Source of the DNA: Paludibacterium sp.
GTDB lineage: Bacteria > Pseudomonadota > Gammaproteobacteria > Burkholderiales > Chromobacteriaceae
NCBI RefSeq assembly: GCF_019232825.1
Contig: NZ_JAFAND010000023.1
Coordinates: forward strand, 1 to 46,306
Length of the DNA stretch: 46,306 nucleotides
Direction of reading: 5' to 3'
Shown piece by piece: positions 15,444-23,454 of this stretch. Every line of letters begins with the position of its first letter. The stretch's first letter is position 1. The notes beneath the pieces are model-generated. The model did no database searches. It saw nothing but the letters and a program-made list of their open reading frames with translations, and was not told where the DNA came from. The translations under genes were made by a program, and so were the position numbers.

Positions 15444-17459
15444 ATGGTACAAATGACGGGACTCGATCGTCGCACGGTCAATGTGGCGTCGGCCGGCGCG
15501 GTCATCGCCGCGACGGTCGGCGAATCCATTGTGACGGTCGGCAACGACACGGCGCGCCTCACCGCCAACAAGGCGAGCGGCGCGAATCCCTTTGACGACG
15601 ATTGGCAAAGCGATCCCTCAAACCCTTTCCGCGATGAGGGCGACGAGCCGATGGACGTTGCTGCCCCGGCCGGCTTCGCGCCGGTTGAATGCGCGGACAG
15701 TCTTAACACGTTCAAACGGGCGCTATTGGATTTGCTGAATCTCTATTTGCGCAACGCGGATGAGGGGTTCTTGCCGGCTGGCGGCGTCAACCCGAAGTAC
15801 GTCGAGAAAATCAAAAGGGATATCGCCCACCACCCAACCATCGCCAGGATGATCCGGCTCGAGGCGGATGAGGAAAATAAGCCGGTCATTCGCTGGCAAC
15901 ACGGCGGGCCTGCGGACAAGGCGGCGATTCAACGGTTATTGGATGCGTTCCGCGAGCGCCATAAAGGCAAGGGCGCGTTTTATAAGCTGCTGGGTCAATT
16001 CGATTTCTTGCGGGCAGGTTATCGCGTCATCGGCCAAGCCCAGCAAGAGACACTGTTGCGACAGGTGGCGCAACCGGCCCGGCACGCCCCTGGCCGGGCC
16101 GACGTGGTCAACGTCAAGGAAGCCGCCCGGCGGCGGATCGCCGAGCACTTCATCGGCGTCGGCAATCACGAGAAACCGATGGCGGATACGGCATTTGCCG
16201 AATTGATCAAATATTATGCCAATGAGATTCCGCAGCTGAATTGCGTTCAAAAAAAGGTTGCAGCGCTGGCCCGCACACACGTCATGCATTTGAACGATCA
16301 GGGCTTATTCGACGCGTTGATGCGTGAGTTGCATCAGGTGAAGACGGATAACCGCATCGAACGGTTCAGCGATGGCTTGGCGCACGGCTTGACTGCGTAT
16401 GAGAAAGCGCTGGATGAACAGATAAACCATATCGTGTATGAATATTCACCGGACGGCGTGGCACAAAAGCTGCTGGAACGGATCGTCGGCGACGTGCTCG
16501 ACAAGGGGACCGGTCAATATGCCAAAGTGGAGCCGCATAGCCGCAACCCTTTCGACACGACGTGGTTGCTGCAGCGCTCCCCTGTGGTCGGACAAATACG
16601 CGAGCTGACCAAGCGTAACCACGAGGCGCTGTTAAATCAGGTGTCGGCAGGCTATGCCTCGGCGTTGACCGATAATTTGATCAAAACCGTTTCGACTTTC
16701 TCGGCGGGCGACTTCTTTCAAGGCAAAAGTTTGGAACGGGTGGCGCTCAATGTGGCCAAGCTCAATAACGCGCTGTGCCAAGTCGAGGCATGCAGTACGG
16801 CATTTTACCAAAAGCGGCGTGGCGCCTTAACCGAGCATGGCGTCGCGGTATCCTCGCTGGACAGCGTCTTCCGTGATAAGCAGGGCCATTTGCATGCCGC
16901 GATCGGTGATAAGTTGGTCGACAACAACAAAGCGGTGCTGGCCTTTTTTAACCGCGATATTGCGGCCATATCGCCCGCGCGGCCCGATCAACCTCGCGCG
17001 GCGGTGGGCAATGCCCGACAGTTGCTAGTGCTTGCCCGGCAGGCGGCCGACGCGCTCGGCGATATTCAGCAACAGTCCTGGCCGGCATGGCTCGAACCGC
17101 GCCGGCAGGCGATGCGCAATGAGATGCGGCAGGCTGTGGTCCCGTTGCAAAGCGCCATTTTGGACAAAGTGCCCCCGGTCAAGACATGGCGCGAAACGCT
17201 GCAGGCCGGCTTGCGCCAGGCATTCCAGTTCACTTGGCCCCGGATTGCCGCCGGTGCCGCCGGGCTCGGGGCGGGGGTGGCGCTATTGGCGGTGGCGGGA
17301 TTTGCCTGGCCGCTGTTGGCCGGTCTCTTGGCGGCGGGTGTCGTCGTTCTGGTGGGCTGGGTCGGCAAAAATCTCTACGATAGTCTGCAGTGCCGCCGCG
17401 AGCTGGCGGATTTACGGCTGCGGATCGACAAACAGCTTGAGCGCATGGCCGCCGTTTAG
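15444..17459 (+). CDS. Probable type III effector of unknown family (671 aa)
   Basis: The gene starts 4 bases after the InvB-like chaperone gene. Residues 25-34 (VGESIVTVGN) fit the chaperone-binding beta-motif of InvB-dependent effectors, (LMIF)xxx(IV)xx(IV)xN, except for V at the first position. Residues 40-70 are disordered and acidic, with NPF at about 48-50 and 60-62; a third NPF lies near 370. Two of them are in the context NPFDxxW. The middle (about 85-560) is helical with no domain I recognise. A Gly/Ala-rich hydrophobic hairpin (about 600-642) precedes a basic amphipathic C-terminus, suggesting insertion in a host membrane. It is much longer than SseF/SseG. Function is unknown; secretion is inferred, not shown. 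Confidence 0.65.
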   Translation: MVQMTGLDRRTVNVASAGAVIAATVGESIVTVGNDTARLTANKASGANPFDDDWQSDPSNPFRDEGDEPMDVAAPAGFAPVECADSLNTFKRALLDLLNLYLRNADEGFLPAGGVNPKYVEKIKRDIAHHPTIARMIRLEADEENKPVIRWQHGGPADKAAIQRLLDAFRERHKGKGAFYKLLGQFDFLRAGYRVIGQAQQETLLRQVAQPARHAPGRADVVNVKEAARRRIAEHFIGVGNHEKPMADTAFAELIKYYANEIPQLNCVQKKVAALARTHVMHLNDQGLFDALMRELHQVKTDNRIERFSDGLAHGLTAYEKALDEQINHIVYEYSPDGVAQKLLERIVGDVLDKGTGQYAKVEPHSRNPFDTTWLLQRSPVVGQIRELTKRNHEALLNQVSAGYASALTDNLIKTVSTFSAGDFFQGKSLERVALNVAKLNNALCQVEACSTAFYQKRRGALTEHGVAVSSLDSVFRDKQGHLHAAIGDKLVDNNKAVLAFFNRDIAAISPARPDQPRAAVGNARQLLVLARQAADALGDIQQQSWPAWLEPRRQAMRNEMRQAVVPLQSAILDKVPPVKTWRETLQAGLRQAFQFTWPRIAAGAAGLGAGVALLAVAGFAWPLLAGLLAAGVVVLVGWVGKNLYDSLQCRRELADLRLRIDKQLERMAAV

Positions 17460-17932
17460 CCGCGTGACGAGCCCGCCTTGCGCCGGATGACCACGGTGCG
17501 GGCGATCTTGTCATGCAGCGCCTGTTTGCGCGCATCGACGATCACCCAGGCGTGGCCTAGGCCTAGAGTGAGATACGACAGCGTGCATGCCAGCGTGCGC
17601 AGCCAAGCCTGGCGTTGCCCCAGCGTCGCGCCGGTGTCGGCGTCGACCACTTCGGCGCGCAACAGATATTTGCCTGGCGTCGCGCGGATGCGGGTCAGGC
17701 AAAACACCGTCAGCACGGCGGGCAAGAGCCAGCGTGCCAGCGCCATGGCCACCAGCGGCAACGTGGCGCGCCAGCAGGCGCCGTCGGCGCCGCAGGCGGC
17801 CAGGACGTGCCAGGTCAGCCCCGGCACCGGCCAGAGCTTGGCCATCAGGCTCGTCAGTCCCAGCACCAGGAGTTTGTCGACGAGCCAGGCGCCGGCGCGT
17901 GGCACGAAGCCTACGTATTCAACATCGTTCAT
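17456..17932 (-). CDS. RDD-family membrane protein
   Basis: This 158-residue inner-membrane protein has an N-terminal FVPRAGAWLVDKLLV segment (the R and D of the RDD motif), three to four hydrophobic helices, and the TPGKYLLRAEVVDADTG segment typical of the family. The ATG gives MNDVEYVGFVPR, the usual position of the motif near the N-terminus. RDD proteins are thought to be transporters or ion channels, with the role rarely established. Its 3' end overlaps the convergent effector gene by 3 bases, so read-through transcripts of the two genes would be antisense to each other. Confidence 0.85.
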   Translation of the reverse strand: MNDVEYVGFVPRAGAWLVDKLLVLGLTSLMAKLWPVPGLTWHVLAACGADGACWRATLPLVAMALARWLLPAVLTVFCLTRIRATPGKYLLRAEVVDADTGATLGQRQAWLRTLACTLSYLTLGLGHAWVIVDARKQALHDKIARTVVIRRKAGSSRG

Positions 17933-17987
17933 CGTGGGGAAACGGCTGTGCGTCGGCCGGTCAGTGTAGCCGGCCAACATGACGGCA

Positions 17988-18545
17988 TTATTCGGCCGCG
18001 TCGGCGATGAGGCTTTCGCGGTGCTTTTGCGCCAAACGTTGATAGTGCTCGGCCGAATAGCGGAAGTAGGCGATCTCCTCGGCGCTGAGCGGGCGCACCG
18101 GCTTGACCGGGTTGCCGAGATACAGATAGCCGGACTTCAGATGCTTGCCGGGCGGCACCAGGGAGCCGGCGCCGATGAGCACGTGCTTTTCGATGACCGC
18201 GCGGTCGAGCACGATGCTGCCGATACCGATCAGCACCTCGTCGCCGATGGTGCAGCCGTGCAAGGTGACGTGATGGCCGATGGTGACGTGCTCGCCGATG
18301 ACGAGCGGCGCGCCTTGCGGGTCCTCCGCGCGCTTGTGGGTGACGTGCAGCATGGCGAAGTCCTGCACGTTGCTGCCCTTGCCGATCTGGATGCGGTTGA
18401 CGTCGCCGCGAACCACGGCGCAGGGCCAGATCGAGGTGTGCTCGCCCAAGGCGACGTCGCCGATCACGACCGCGGCGGGGTCGATGTGGCTTGTCGCGTC
18501 GATTTGCGGCTTGATCCCGTCGTAAGATCGGATATTGTGATTCAT
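17988..18545 (-). CDS. Gamma-class carbonic anhydrase-like protein (YrdA/CaiE family)
   Basis: This 185-residue protein has a left-handed beta-helix of hexapeptide repeats (about residues 15-140, for example VIGDVALGEHTSIW), which forms trimers. Zinc-type histidines are visible in HVTHK and in IGHHVTLHGC. The C-terminal helix packs on the helix face. Related proteins interconvert CO2 and bicarbonate or act as acyl-carrier modules; YrdA-type activity is often low. The start at 18545 has GAGG 7 bases upstream; a start 15 bases earlier is possible. Its upstream region carries MITE copy A, 31 bases before the start codon, which may have replaced the original promoter. Confidence 0.85.
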   Translation of the reverse strand: MNHNIRSYDGIKPQIDATSHIDPAAVVIGDVALGEHTSIWPCAVVRGDVNRIQIGKGSNVQDFAMLHVTHKRAEDPQGAPLVIGEHVTIGHHVTLHGCTIGDEVLIGIGSIVLDRAVIEKHVLIGAGSLVPPGKHLKSGYLYLGNPVKPVRPLSAEEIAYFRYSAEHYQRLAQKHRESLIADAAE

Positions 18546-18575
18546 GGCCTCGGTCCTCATATAACTGACATTGCT

Positions 18576-18846
18576 TAGGGCCTGTCTGCAAACTATTTGT
18601 GAACTGCGCTGGCCTGGCAAATGGCCAGATGCTAGGCGGGGGGCGCCGGCCTTAGTCATTCTAAGGCCAAGCCGCGCAACGACGCAGATGGCCGTTTGCC
18701 AGGCCAGCCCTTCGGGGCCGGCGTCTGCCGGCGCATCGCTTTGTCGTTTGCCCCTGGCAGTGAATGACACTGCGGCGGGGCGCACTCCTCGCGCTGCATC
18801 CGGCGGACACCGGCCGCAGCCGCAAATAGTTTGCAGACAGGCCCTA
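18576..18846. mobile_element. MITE copy A with 24-base terminal inverted repeats
   Basis: The ends read TAGGGCCTGTCTGCAAAC... and continue to ATTTG, repeated perfectly inverted at the other end (18823-18846). The element is flanked by TA on both sides, as for Tc1/mariner- or IS630-type insertions. About 270 bases, non-coding. Inside are an inverted repeat around GGCCTGGCAAATGGCC/GGCCGTTTGCCAGGCC and a small hairpin GGCCTTAG-TCATT-CTAAGGCC. It lies between the divergent carbonic anhydrase and oligopeptidase genes. It shares blocks and layout with 1339-1512, which carries a different but still paired small stem. Confidence 0.8.
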
Positions 18847-18884
18847 GTCCCCTATGATACCCAACGCAAAGGGATGCCAAAAGA

Positions 18885-20933
18885 ATGACAGTCAATCCGC
18901 TTCTTGATTTTTCCGGTCTGCCGCGTTTCGGCGAGATCCAGCCTGAACACGTCACCCCGGCGGTGGACGCCCTGCTTGAGGCGGCACGCGATACGGTGGC
19001 CCAGCTGACGGCCGCTGACGCGCCGACGGACTGGGACCATTTTGTCGAGCCGCTGAACGACGCCACCGAACGGCTGTCCCGCTGTTGGGGTGTCGTCAGC
19101 CATTTGAACGCGGTGGTCAACACGCCGGAAATCCGCGATGTCTACAACGCCAATATTCCCAAGCTGTCGGCGTTTTGGAGCGAGCTGGGACAGAATCTGG
19201 CGCTGTATGCCCGGTTCAAGGCGTTGCGCCAGTCGCCGGCCTATGCCGGCTATAACGCGGCACGGCAGAAGATCGTCGAAAACAATCTGCGCGATTTCCG
19301 GCTGTCGGGCGCCGAGTTGCCCGAGGCGCAAAAAGCGCGCTTCGTCGAGGTGCAAAGCCGCCTGGCCGAACTGTCGGCGCGCTTCGAACAGAATGTGCTC
19401 GATGCGACCGACGCGTTTACCCTGTATCTCGATGACCGGAACGACCTGGCCGGCGTGCCGGAAGACGTCTGCGCCATGTTGGCGGCCAACGCGGCGCAGG
19501 ACGGCCGGGACGGCTTCAAGCTGACGCTGCAGTTCCCCTGCTATTTGCCGATCATGCAATACGCCGATAACCGGGAATTGCGCCACACGCTGTACGACGC
19601 CTACGTCAAGCGCGCGGCCGAGTTCGGCCCGGCCGAGCACGACAACGGTCCGGTCATGCGCGAGAAACTGCAATTGCACCGCGAGGAAGCGAGCCTGCTC
19701 GGCTTTGCGCACTTTGCCGATTTGTCGTTGTACACCAAGATGGCCGAGAGCCCGGCGCAAGTGATCGGCTTTTTGCGTGATCTGGCAGTGCGTGCCCGGC
19801 CGTTCGCCCTGCGCGATCGCGCCGAGCTTGAGGCCTTTTCGCGCGATGAACTCGGCTTGCCCGAGCTCGCCGCTTGGGATCTGGCCTATGCGTCCGAGAA
19901 ATTGCGCGTGGCGCGCTATGCCTTCTCCGACCAGGAGGTGAAGCAGTATTTTCCGGAACCGACCGTGCTGGCGGGATTGTTCCAGGTGGTGCGCACGCTG
20001 TTCGCGGTGGAAGTGCGCGAGGCCAAGAGCGCGGTTTGGCACCCGGAAGTGCGTTATTACGAAATTCTGCGCGACGGCAAGGTGATCGGCAGTTTCTATT
20101 TCGATCTCTATGCCCGCGAAGGCAAGCGCGCCGGCGCGTGGATGGACGATGCGCGCGGCCGCCGCGTCCGCGCCGGCAAGCTGCAGACGCCGGTGGCCTA
20201 CCTGACCTGCAATTTCAGCGCGCCGTTCGGCGGCAAGCCGGCGCTCTTCACCCACGATGAGGTGATCACGCTGTTCCATGAGTTCGGCCATGGTTTGCAT
20301 CACCTGCTCACTTGCGTCGACGAACTGTCCGTCGCCGGCATCAACGGCGTCGAGTGGGACGCGGTCGAGCTGCCGTCGCAGTTCATGGAGAACTTCTGCT
20401 GGGAATGGGAGGTGTTGCGCGGCATGAGCGCCCATGTCGACAGCGGCGAGCCGTTGCCGCGTGCGCTCTACGATAAGATGATCGCGGCGCGCAATTTCCA
20501 ATCGGGCATGCAGACCGTGCGGCAGTTGGAGTTCGCGCTGTTCGATATGTTGCTCTATAGCGACTTCGACGCCGACCGTGGCGATTGGCTGCAATTGCTC
20601 GACACCGTGCGCGCGGAAGTCGCCGTGAATTTCCCGCCTGCCTACAACCGTTTCCCCAATAGCTTTGGCCATATCTTTGCCGGTGGTTACGCGGCGGGGT
20701 ATTACAGCTACAAGTGGGCGGAAGTGCTGTCGGCCGACGCTTATAGCGCTTTCGAGGAGGCTGGCGGCGCCAATGGGCAAACCGGCGAGCGCTTCTGGCG
20801 CGAGATTTTGGCGGTGGGCGGTTCGCGCCCCGCGCTGGCGTCCTTCCGTGCCTTCCGCGGACGAGACCCGCAGATCGATGCCTTGTTGCGTCACGCCGGC
20901 ATGGTGGAAGAATTAGCGGGTGCTGGGAACTAA
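18885..20933 (+). CDS. prlC: Oligopeptidase A (M3 metallopeptidase)
   Basis: This 682-residue cytosolic zinc peptidase (E. coli PrlC is 680) degrades short peptides, including cleaved signal peptides. The catalytic motif HEFGHGLHH lies near residue 465, with the downstream glutamate in the GVEWDAVELPSQFMEN segment, as in thimet-family enzymes. The C-terminal NSFGHIFAGGYAAGYYSY segment is also family-typical. The start gives the conserved NPLLDFSGLPRF N-terminus; spacing to AAAGAATG is poor for a ribosome binding site. The MITE ends 38 bases upstream, so the present promoter must be inside or at the edge of the element. Confidence 0.96.
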   Translation: MTVNPLLDFSGLPRFGEIQPEHVTPAVDALLEAARDTVAQLTAADAPTDWDHFVEPLNDATERLSRCWGVVSHLNAVVNTPEIRDVYNANIPKLSAFWSELGQNLALYARFKALRQSPAYAGYNAARQKIVENNLRDFRLSGAELPEAQKARFVEVQSRLAELSARFEQNVLDATDAFTLYLDDRNDLAGVPEDVCAMLAANAAQDGRDGFKLTLQFPCYLPIMQYADNRELRHTLYDAYVKRAAEFGPAEHDNGPVMREKLQLHREEASLLGFAHFADLSLYTKMAESPAQVIGFLRDLAVRARPFALRDRAELEAFSRDELGLPELAAWDLAYASEKLRVARYAFSDQEVKQYFPEPTVLAGLFQVVRTLFAVEVREAKSAVWHPEVRYYEILRDGKVIGSFYFDLYAREGKRAGAWMDDARGRRVRAGKLQTPVAYLTCNFSAPFGGKPALFTHDEVITLFHEFGHGLHHLLTCVDELSVAGINGVEWDAVELPSQFMENFCWEWEVLRGMSAHVDSGEPLPRALYDKMIAARNFQSGMQTVRQLEFALFDMLLYSDFDADRGDWLQLLDTVRAEVAVNFPPAYNRFPNSFGHIFAGGYAAGYYSYKWAEVLSADAYSAFEEAGGANGQTGERFWREILAVGGSRPALASFRAFRGRDPQIDALLRHAGMVEELAGAGN

Positions 20934-21022
20934 TTTCAATCGCGATAACTCAAATGAGTCTGTTGTGTAACCAACAGCAGCGAGCTTGGACGTAAAGTCT
21001 TCCCCAAGGACTCAAATCGTCG

Positions 21023-21052
21023 GCCCCCGTTTTTTAACGGGGGCTTTTTTTG
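21023..21052 (+). terminator. Rho-independent terminator behind prlC
   Basis: GCCCCCGTT, a short T loop and AACGGGGGC, followed by seven T, form a strong terminator 90 bases behind prlC. The 90 bases between contain a second hairpin-like segment (about 20990-21015), so a small 3'-derived RNA is possible. Confidence 0.85.
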
Positions 21053-21166
21053 GGCCTCGTCTCGCCTGCGGCGGCAAGCGGCCATGCGCTGTCCTCGGCC
21101 AGGGATCACCGTTATCCGCAGCGGATACGACAATGCCAACCGGCCAGGACGCGCAGACGCGTTCTA

Positions 21167-21340
21167 TCAGTCTTTTTTGGGCTGTTGTTGCGGCGCGTCG
21201 CTCTCGGGACGCTGATTGAACGACGGGGTGCGAATCGAAAAGCCTGGCATGATGGGCGCCAGCGTGGAACGCGAAGGACGGGAGGTGGTGGTGCTGGGTT
21301 GCTTGCTGAAATGGGGCATTCGACTGGAAGGGCCTGTCAT
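21167..21340 (-). CDS. Possible small Ser/Pro-rich protein (57 aa)
   Basis: The open frame encodes a basic, Ser/Pro/Thr-rich, apparently disordered peptide. It has two related segments: GPSSRMPHFSKQPS (about residues 3-16) and PGFSIRTPSFNQRP (about 32-45). AGAGAACC lies upstream of the ATG. It ends QQQPKKD. No membrane segment or cysteine is present. The internal similarity and the codon pattern make a real gene plausible, but I know no family. The 320 bases upstream (21341-21663) hold no other gene. Confidence 0.35.
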   Translation of the reverse strand: MTGPSSRMPHFSKQPSTTTSRPSRSTLAPIMPGFSIRTPSFNQRPESDAPQQQPKKD

Positions 21341-21638
21341 GATGGTTCTCTGGTTACGAAGACGATTTCATTGTATGAACTGGCGGATTGTCTGACAACA
21401 CAAATCCTCCTTTCCTATGCCAAAGGCGTGTTGTATCCAATATCCAAAGTACCAATACATGGAATGAGTTGTGTAGTTCGTTGAAAAATAACGACAAATT
21501 GGAATATAACCGTAATATCCTAATATGCGCCTAAATCCGTCTTGGTGTGGTTAATTTGGTTGGCCGTCGATCCATGATGACGGAATGCCGCGGCGTATGC
21601 GGTTTGCGCGCGGTCAAACCTCTCTGTAGATTTGCCTG

Positions 21639-21644
21639 TATAAT
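21639..21644 (+). promoter_or_regulatory. Candidate -10 box of the EamA gene
   Basis: A perfect TATAAT lies 20 bases before the EamA start within an AT-rich stretch. No good -35 is seen. The implied leader is only about a dozen bases. Apart from this, 21341-21663 shows no recognisable feature. Confidence 0.35.
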
Positions 21645-21663
21645 CAATTCATTATATTAATAC

Positions 21664-22569
21664 ATGACTTGCATGCCTTCCCTCGCCATACCCGCCGTGC
21701 CGTCACGCGCCTTGCTGCAGCTGTCCGCCGGCATCATTTGCCTCGCTTTTTCGCCCGTGCTGGTGCGGCTGGCCGATGTCGGCCCGGTGGCGGCGGCGTT
21801 TTATCGCCTGCTGCTGGCGCAGCCTATCCTGGTATTGCTGTTGATCCCGCGCTTCAAGAGTGGCGAATCGCTGGCCTGCTCCTGGTGCGCGCGCTGGTGG
21901 GCTTGGTTATCCGGGGTGTTTCTGGGCTTGAATCTGGTGTTGTGGAATCAGTCGCTCTCGATGATCAGCATTGCCAACGCGTCGCTGGTCGATAGCCTCG
22001 CGCCGCTGTTCATCACGTTGTTCGCCTGGTGGGGCATGGGGGAACGTCCGTCGCGGCAATTGGCGCTGGGCATGGTGTTGGCTGTGGTGGGAACGTTTTT
22101 GCTGATCCTGGGCGAGGGCGGCGGATTTGCCGGCATCCATGACAGCCGACTGGTGGCCGGTCATCTGGTGGCGCTATTCGGCGCGCTGCTCTATGCCGCG
22201 TATTTCCTGGCGCTCAAACAGGCGTTGCGCCGCGGCGCGTTTCCGCGCGTCATGCTGGCCAGCTGCATGGCGGCCACGGTGACCTTGGTGCCGCTCTTGC
22301 TGTGGCGAGGCGGCGCGCTGTTGCCGCATGGCTGGATGGCCTGGAGCATGTTGGGCGCGATGGCGCTTTTGGTGCATTGCGCCGGGCAGGGGTTGGTCGG
22401 CAAAGGATTCGACCGCCTGCCCGCTGCGACGGCCTCGTTGATGCTGTTGGCTCAGCCGGTGGTGTCGGCCCTGCTGGCATGGGGTTTGTTCAGCGAAGCG
22501 CTGGGCATGCTGCAGATCGCCGGCGCCGGCACGGTGCTCGCGGGCGTGTACTGGGGCGGTAAAAAATAA
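21664..22569 (+). CDS. EamA/DMT-superfamily transporter
   Basis: This 301-residue inner-membrane protein has about ten predicted membrane helices in two EamA repeats (about residues 15-140 and 160-298). The family-typical SLIDSLAPLF-like segment in the first repeat is here SLVDSLAPLFITL, and the PVVSALLAW segment lies in the second. Members export amino acids, purines or other small metabolites; the substrate cannot be read from sequence. A second ATG three codons on (MPSLAIP) is an alternative start. It ends 87 bases before the exonuclease gene. Confidence 0.85.
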   Translation: MTCMPSLAIPAVPSRALLQLSAGIICLAFSPVLVRLADVGPVAAAFYRLLLAQPILVLLLIPRFKSGESLACSWCARWWAWLSGVFLGLNLVLWNQSLSMISIANASLVDSLAPLFITLFAWWGMGERPSRQLALGMVLAVVGTFLLILGEGGGFAGIHDSRLVAGHLVALFGALLYAAYFLALKQALRRGAFPRVMLASCMAATVTLVPLLLWRGGALLPHGWMAWSMLGAMALLVHCAGQGLVGKGFDRLPAATASLMLLAQPVVSALLAWGLFSEALGMLQIAGAGTVLAGVYWGGKK

Positions 22570-22656
22570 GCGCAGGCGCCATGCCGTCGTTATGCTTGAG
22601 TTGATTTGCTTGAATCATGCATCATCGGGACGTCCGACCTTGATGATGGAGTTGCC

Positions 22657-23445
22657 TTGAAGCTTGCCACCTGGAATGTCAATTCACTGAAAGTCCGCCT
22701 TCCTCACGTGCTCGACTGGCTGGCGTCCAGCCAAACCGACGTGCTGTGCCTGCAAGAGCTCAAGCTGGAGCAAGAGGCGTTTCCCGAGGCCGAGCTCGCG
22801 GCGGCGGGCTATGGCGCGGCCTGGTTCGGCCAGAAAACCTACAATGGCGTGGCAATTTTGACCCGCCTGCCGCTTGCGCCACGCGATGTGGTGCGCGGCA
22901 TGCCCAACTATCCGGATCCGCAAAGCCGGGTCATTGCCGCCACGGTGGGCGACATACGCGTGATCTGCGCCTATTTCGTCAATGGCGAGGCGATAACGTC
23001 GGATAAATACCAATATAAGCTGGCGTGGCTTGCTGCAATGCAGCATTATGTGGCGGGCGAGATGCGGCAGCATGATGGCCGCGTGGTGCTGCTGGGCGAT
23101 TTCAATATCGCGCCGGCAGACAGCGACGTCTACGATCCGGCCGCTTGGCAAGACAAAGTGTTGTGCTCGCAGCCGGAGCGCGCGGCATTCGAGGGGCTGC
23201 TGGCCCTCGGGTTGACCGATGGTTTCCGCCGCTTCCACCCGGATACGGTGGCCTACAGTTGGTGGGATTACCGCGCGGCGATGTTCCGCCGCAATCTTGG
23301 CCTGCGCATCGATCACATCCTCTACGGCCACGCGTTGGCCGAGCGCGTGCGCGACGCGGCGATCGATACGACGCCCCGCCGCTGGGAGAGGCCTTCCGAC
23401 CATACGCCGGTATGGCTCGCGCTGGACGATTCATTTTCGACTTGA
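22657..23445 (+). CDS. xth: Exonuclease III (AP endonuclease)
   Basis: This 262-residue Mg-dependent enzyme repairs abasic sites and removes 3' blocking groups. The family motifs are all visible: LATWNVNSL at the N-terminus, LCLQELK with the metal glutamate, GDFNIAP with the catalytic Asp/Asn, and the RIDHIL and SDHTPVW segments with catalytic Asp and His. The start is TTG: only this codon gives the conserved N-terminus LKLATWN, and GGAG lies 5 bases before it. A longer frame to 22606 has no ribosome binding site. The rquA gene follows by 9 bases. Confidence 0.94.
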   Translation: MKLATWNVNSLKVRLPHVLDWLASSQTDVLCLQELKLEQEAFPEAELAAAGYGAAWFGQKTYNGVAILTRLPLAPRDVVRGMPNYPDPQSRVIAATVGDIRVICAYFVNGEAITSDKYQYKLAWLAAMQHYVAGEMRQHDGRVVLLGDFNIAPADSDVYDPAAWQDKVLCSQPERAAFEGLLALGLTDGFRRFHPDTVAYSWWDYRAAMFRRNLGLRIDHILYGHALAERVRDAAIDTTPRRWERPSDHTPVWLALDDSFST

Positions 23446-23454
23446 TTGGACCCC

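Noticed and set aside
18609-18628. CviR-like box (CTGGCC...GGCCAG) within MITE copy A
   Set aside because: The half sites are 8 bases apart, not 4, and belong to the inner inverted repeat of the mobile element.
18852-20894. A 680-codon open frame antisense to oligopeptidase A, and similar long antisense frames over the chemoreceptor and other genes
   Set aside because: Same reason: shadows of GC-rich coding DNA. The sense frames carry catalytic or domain motifs.
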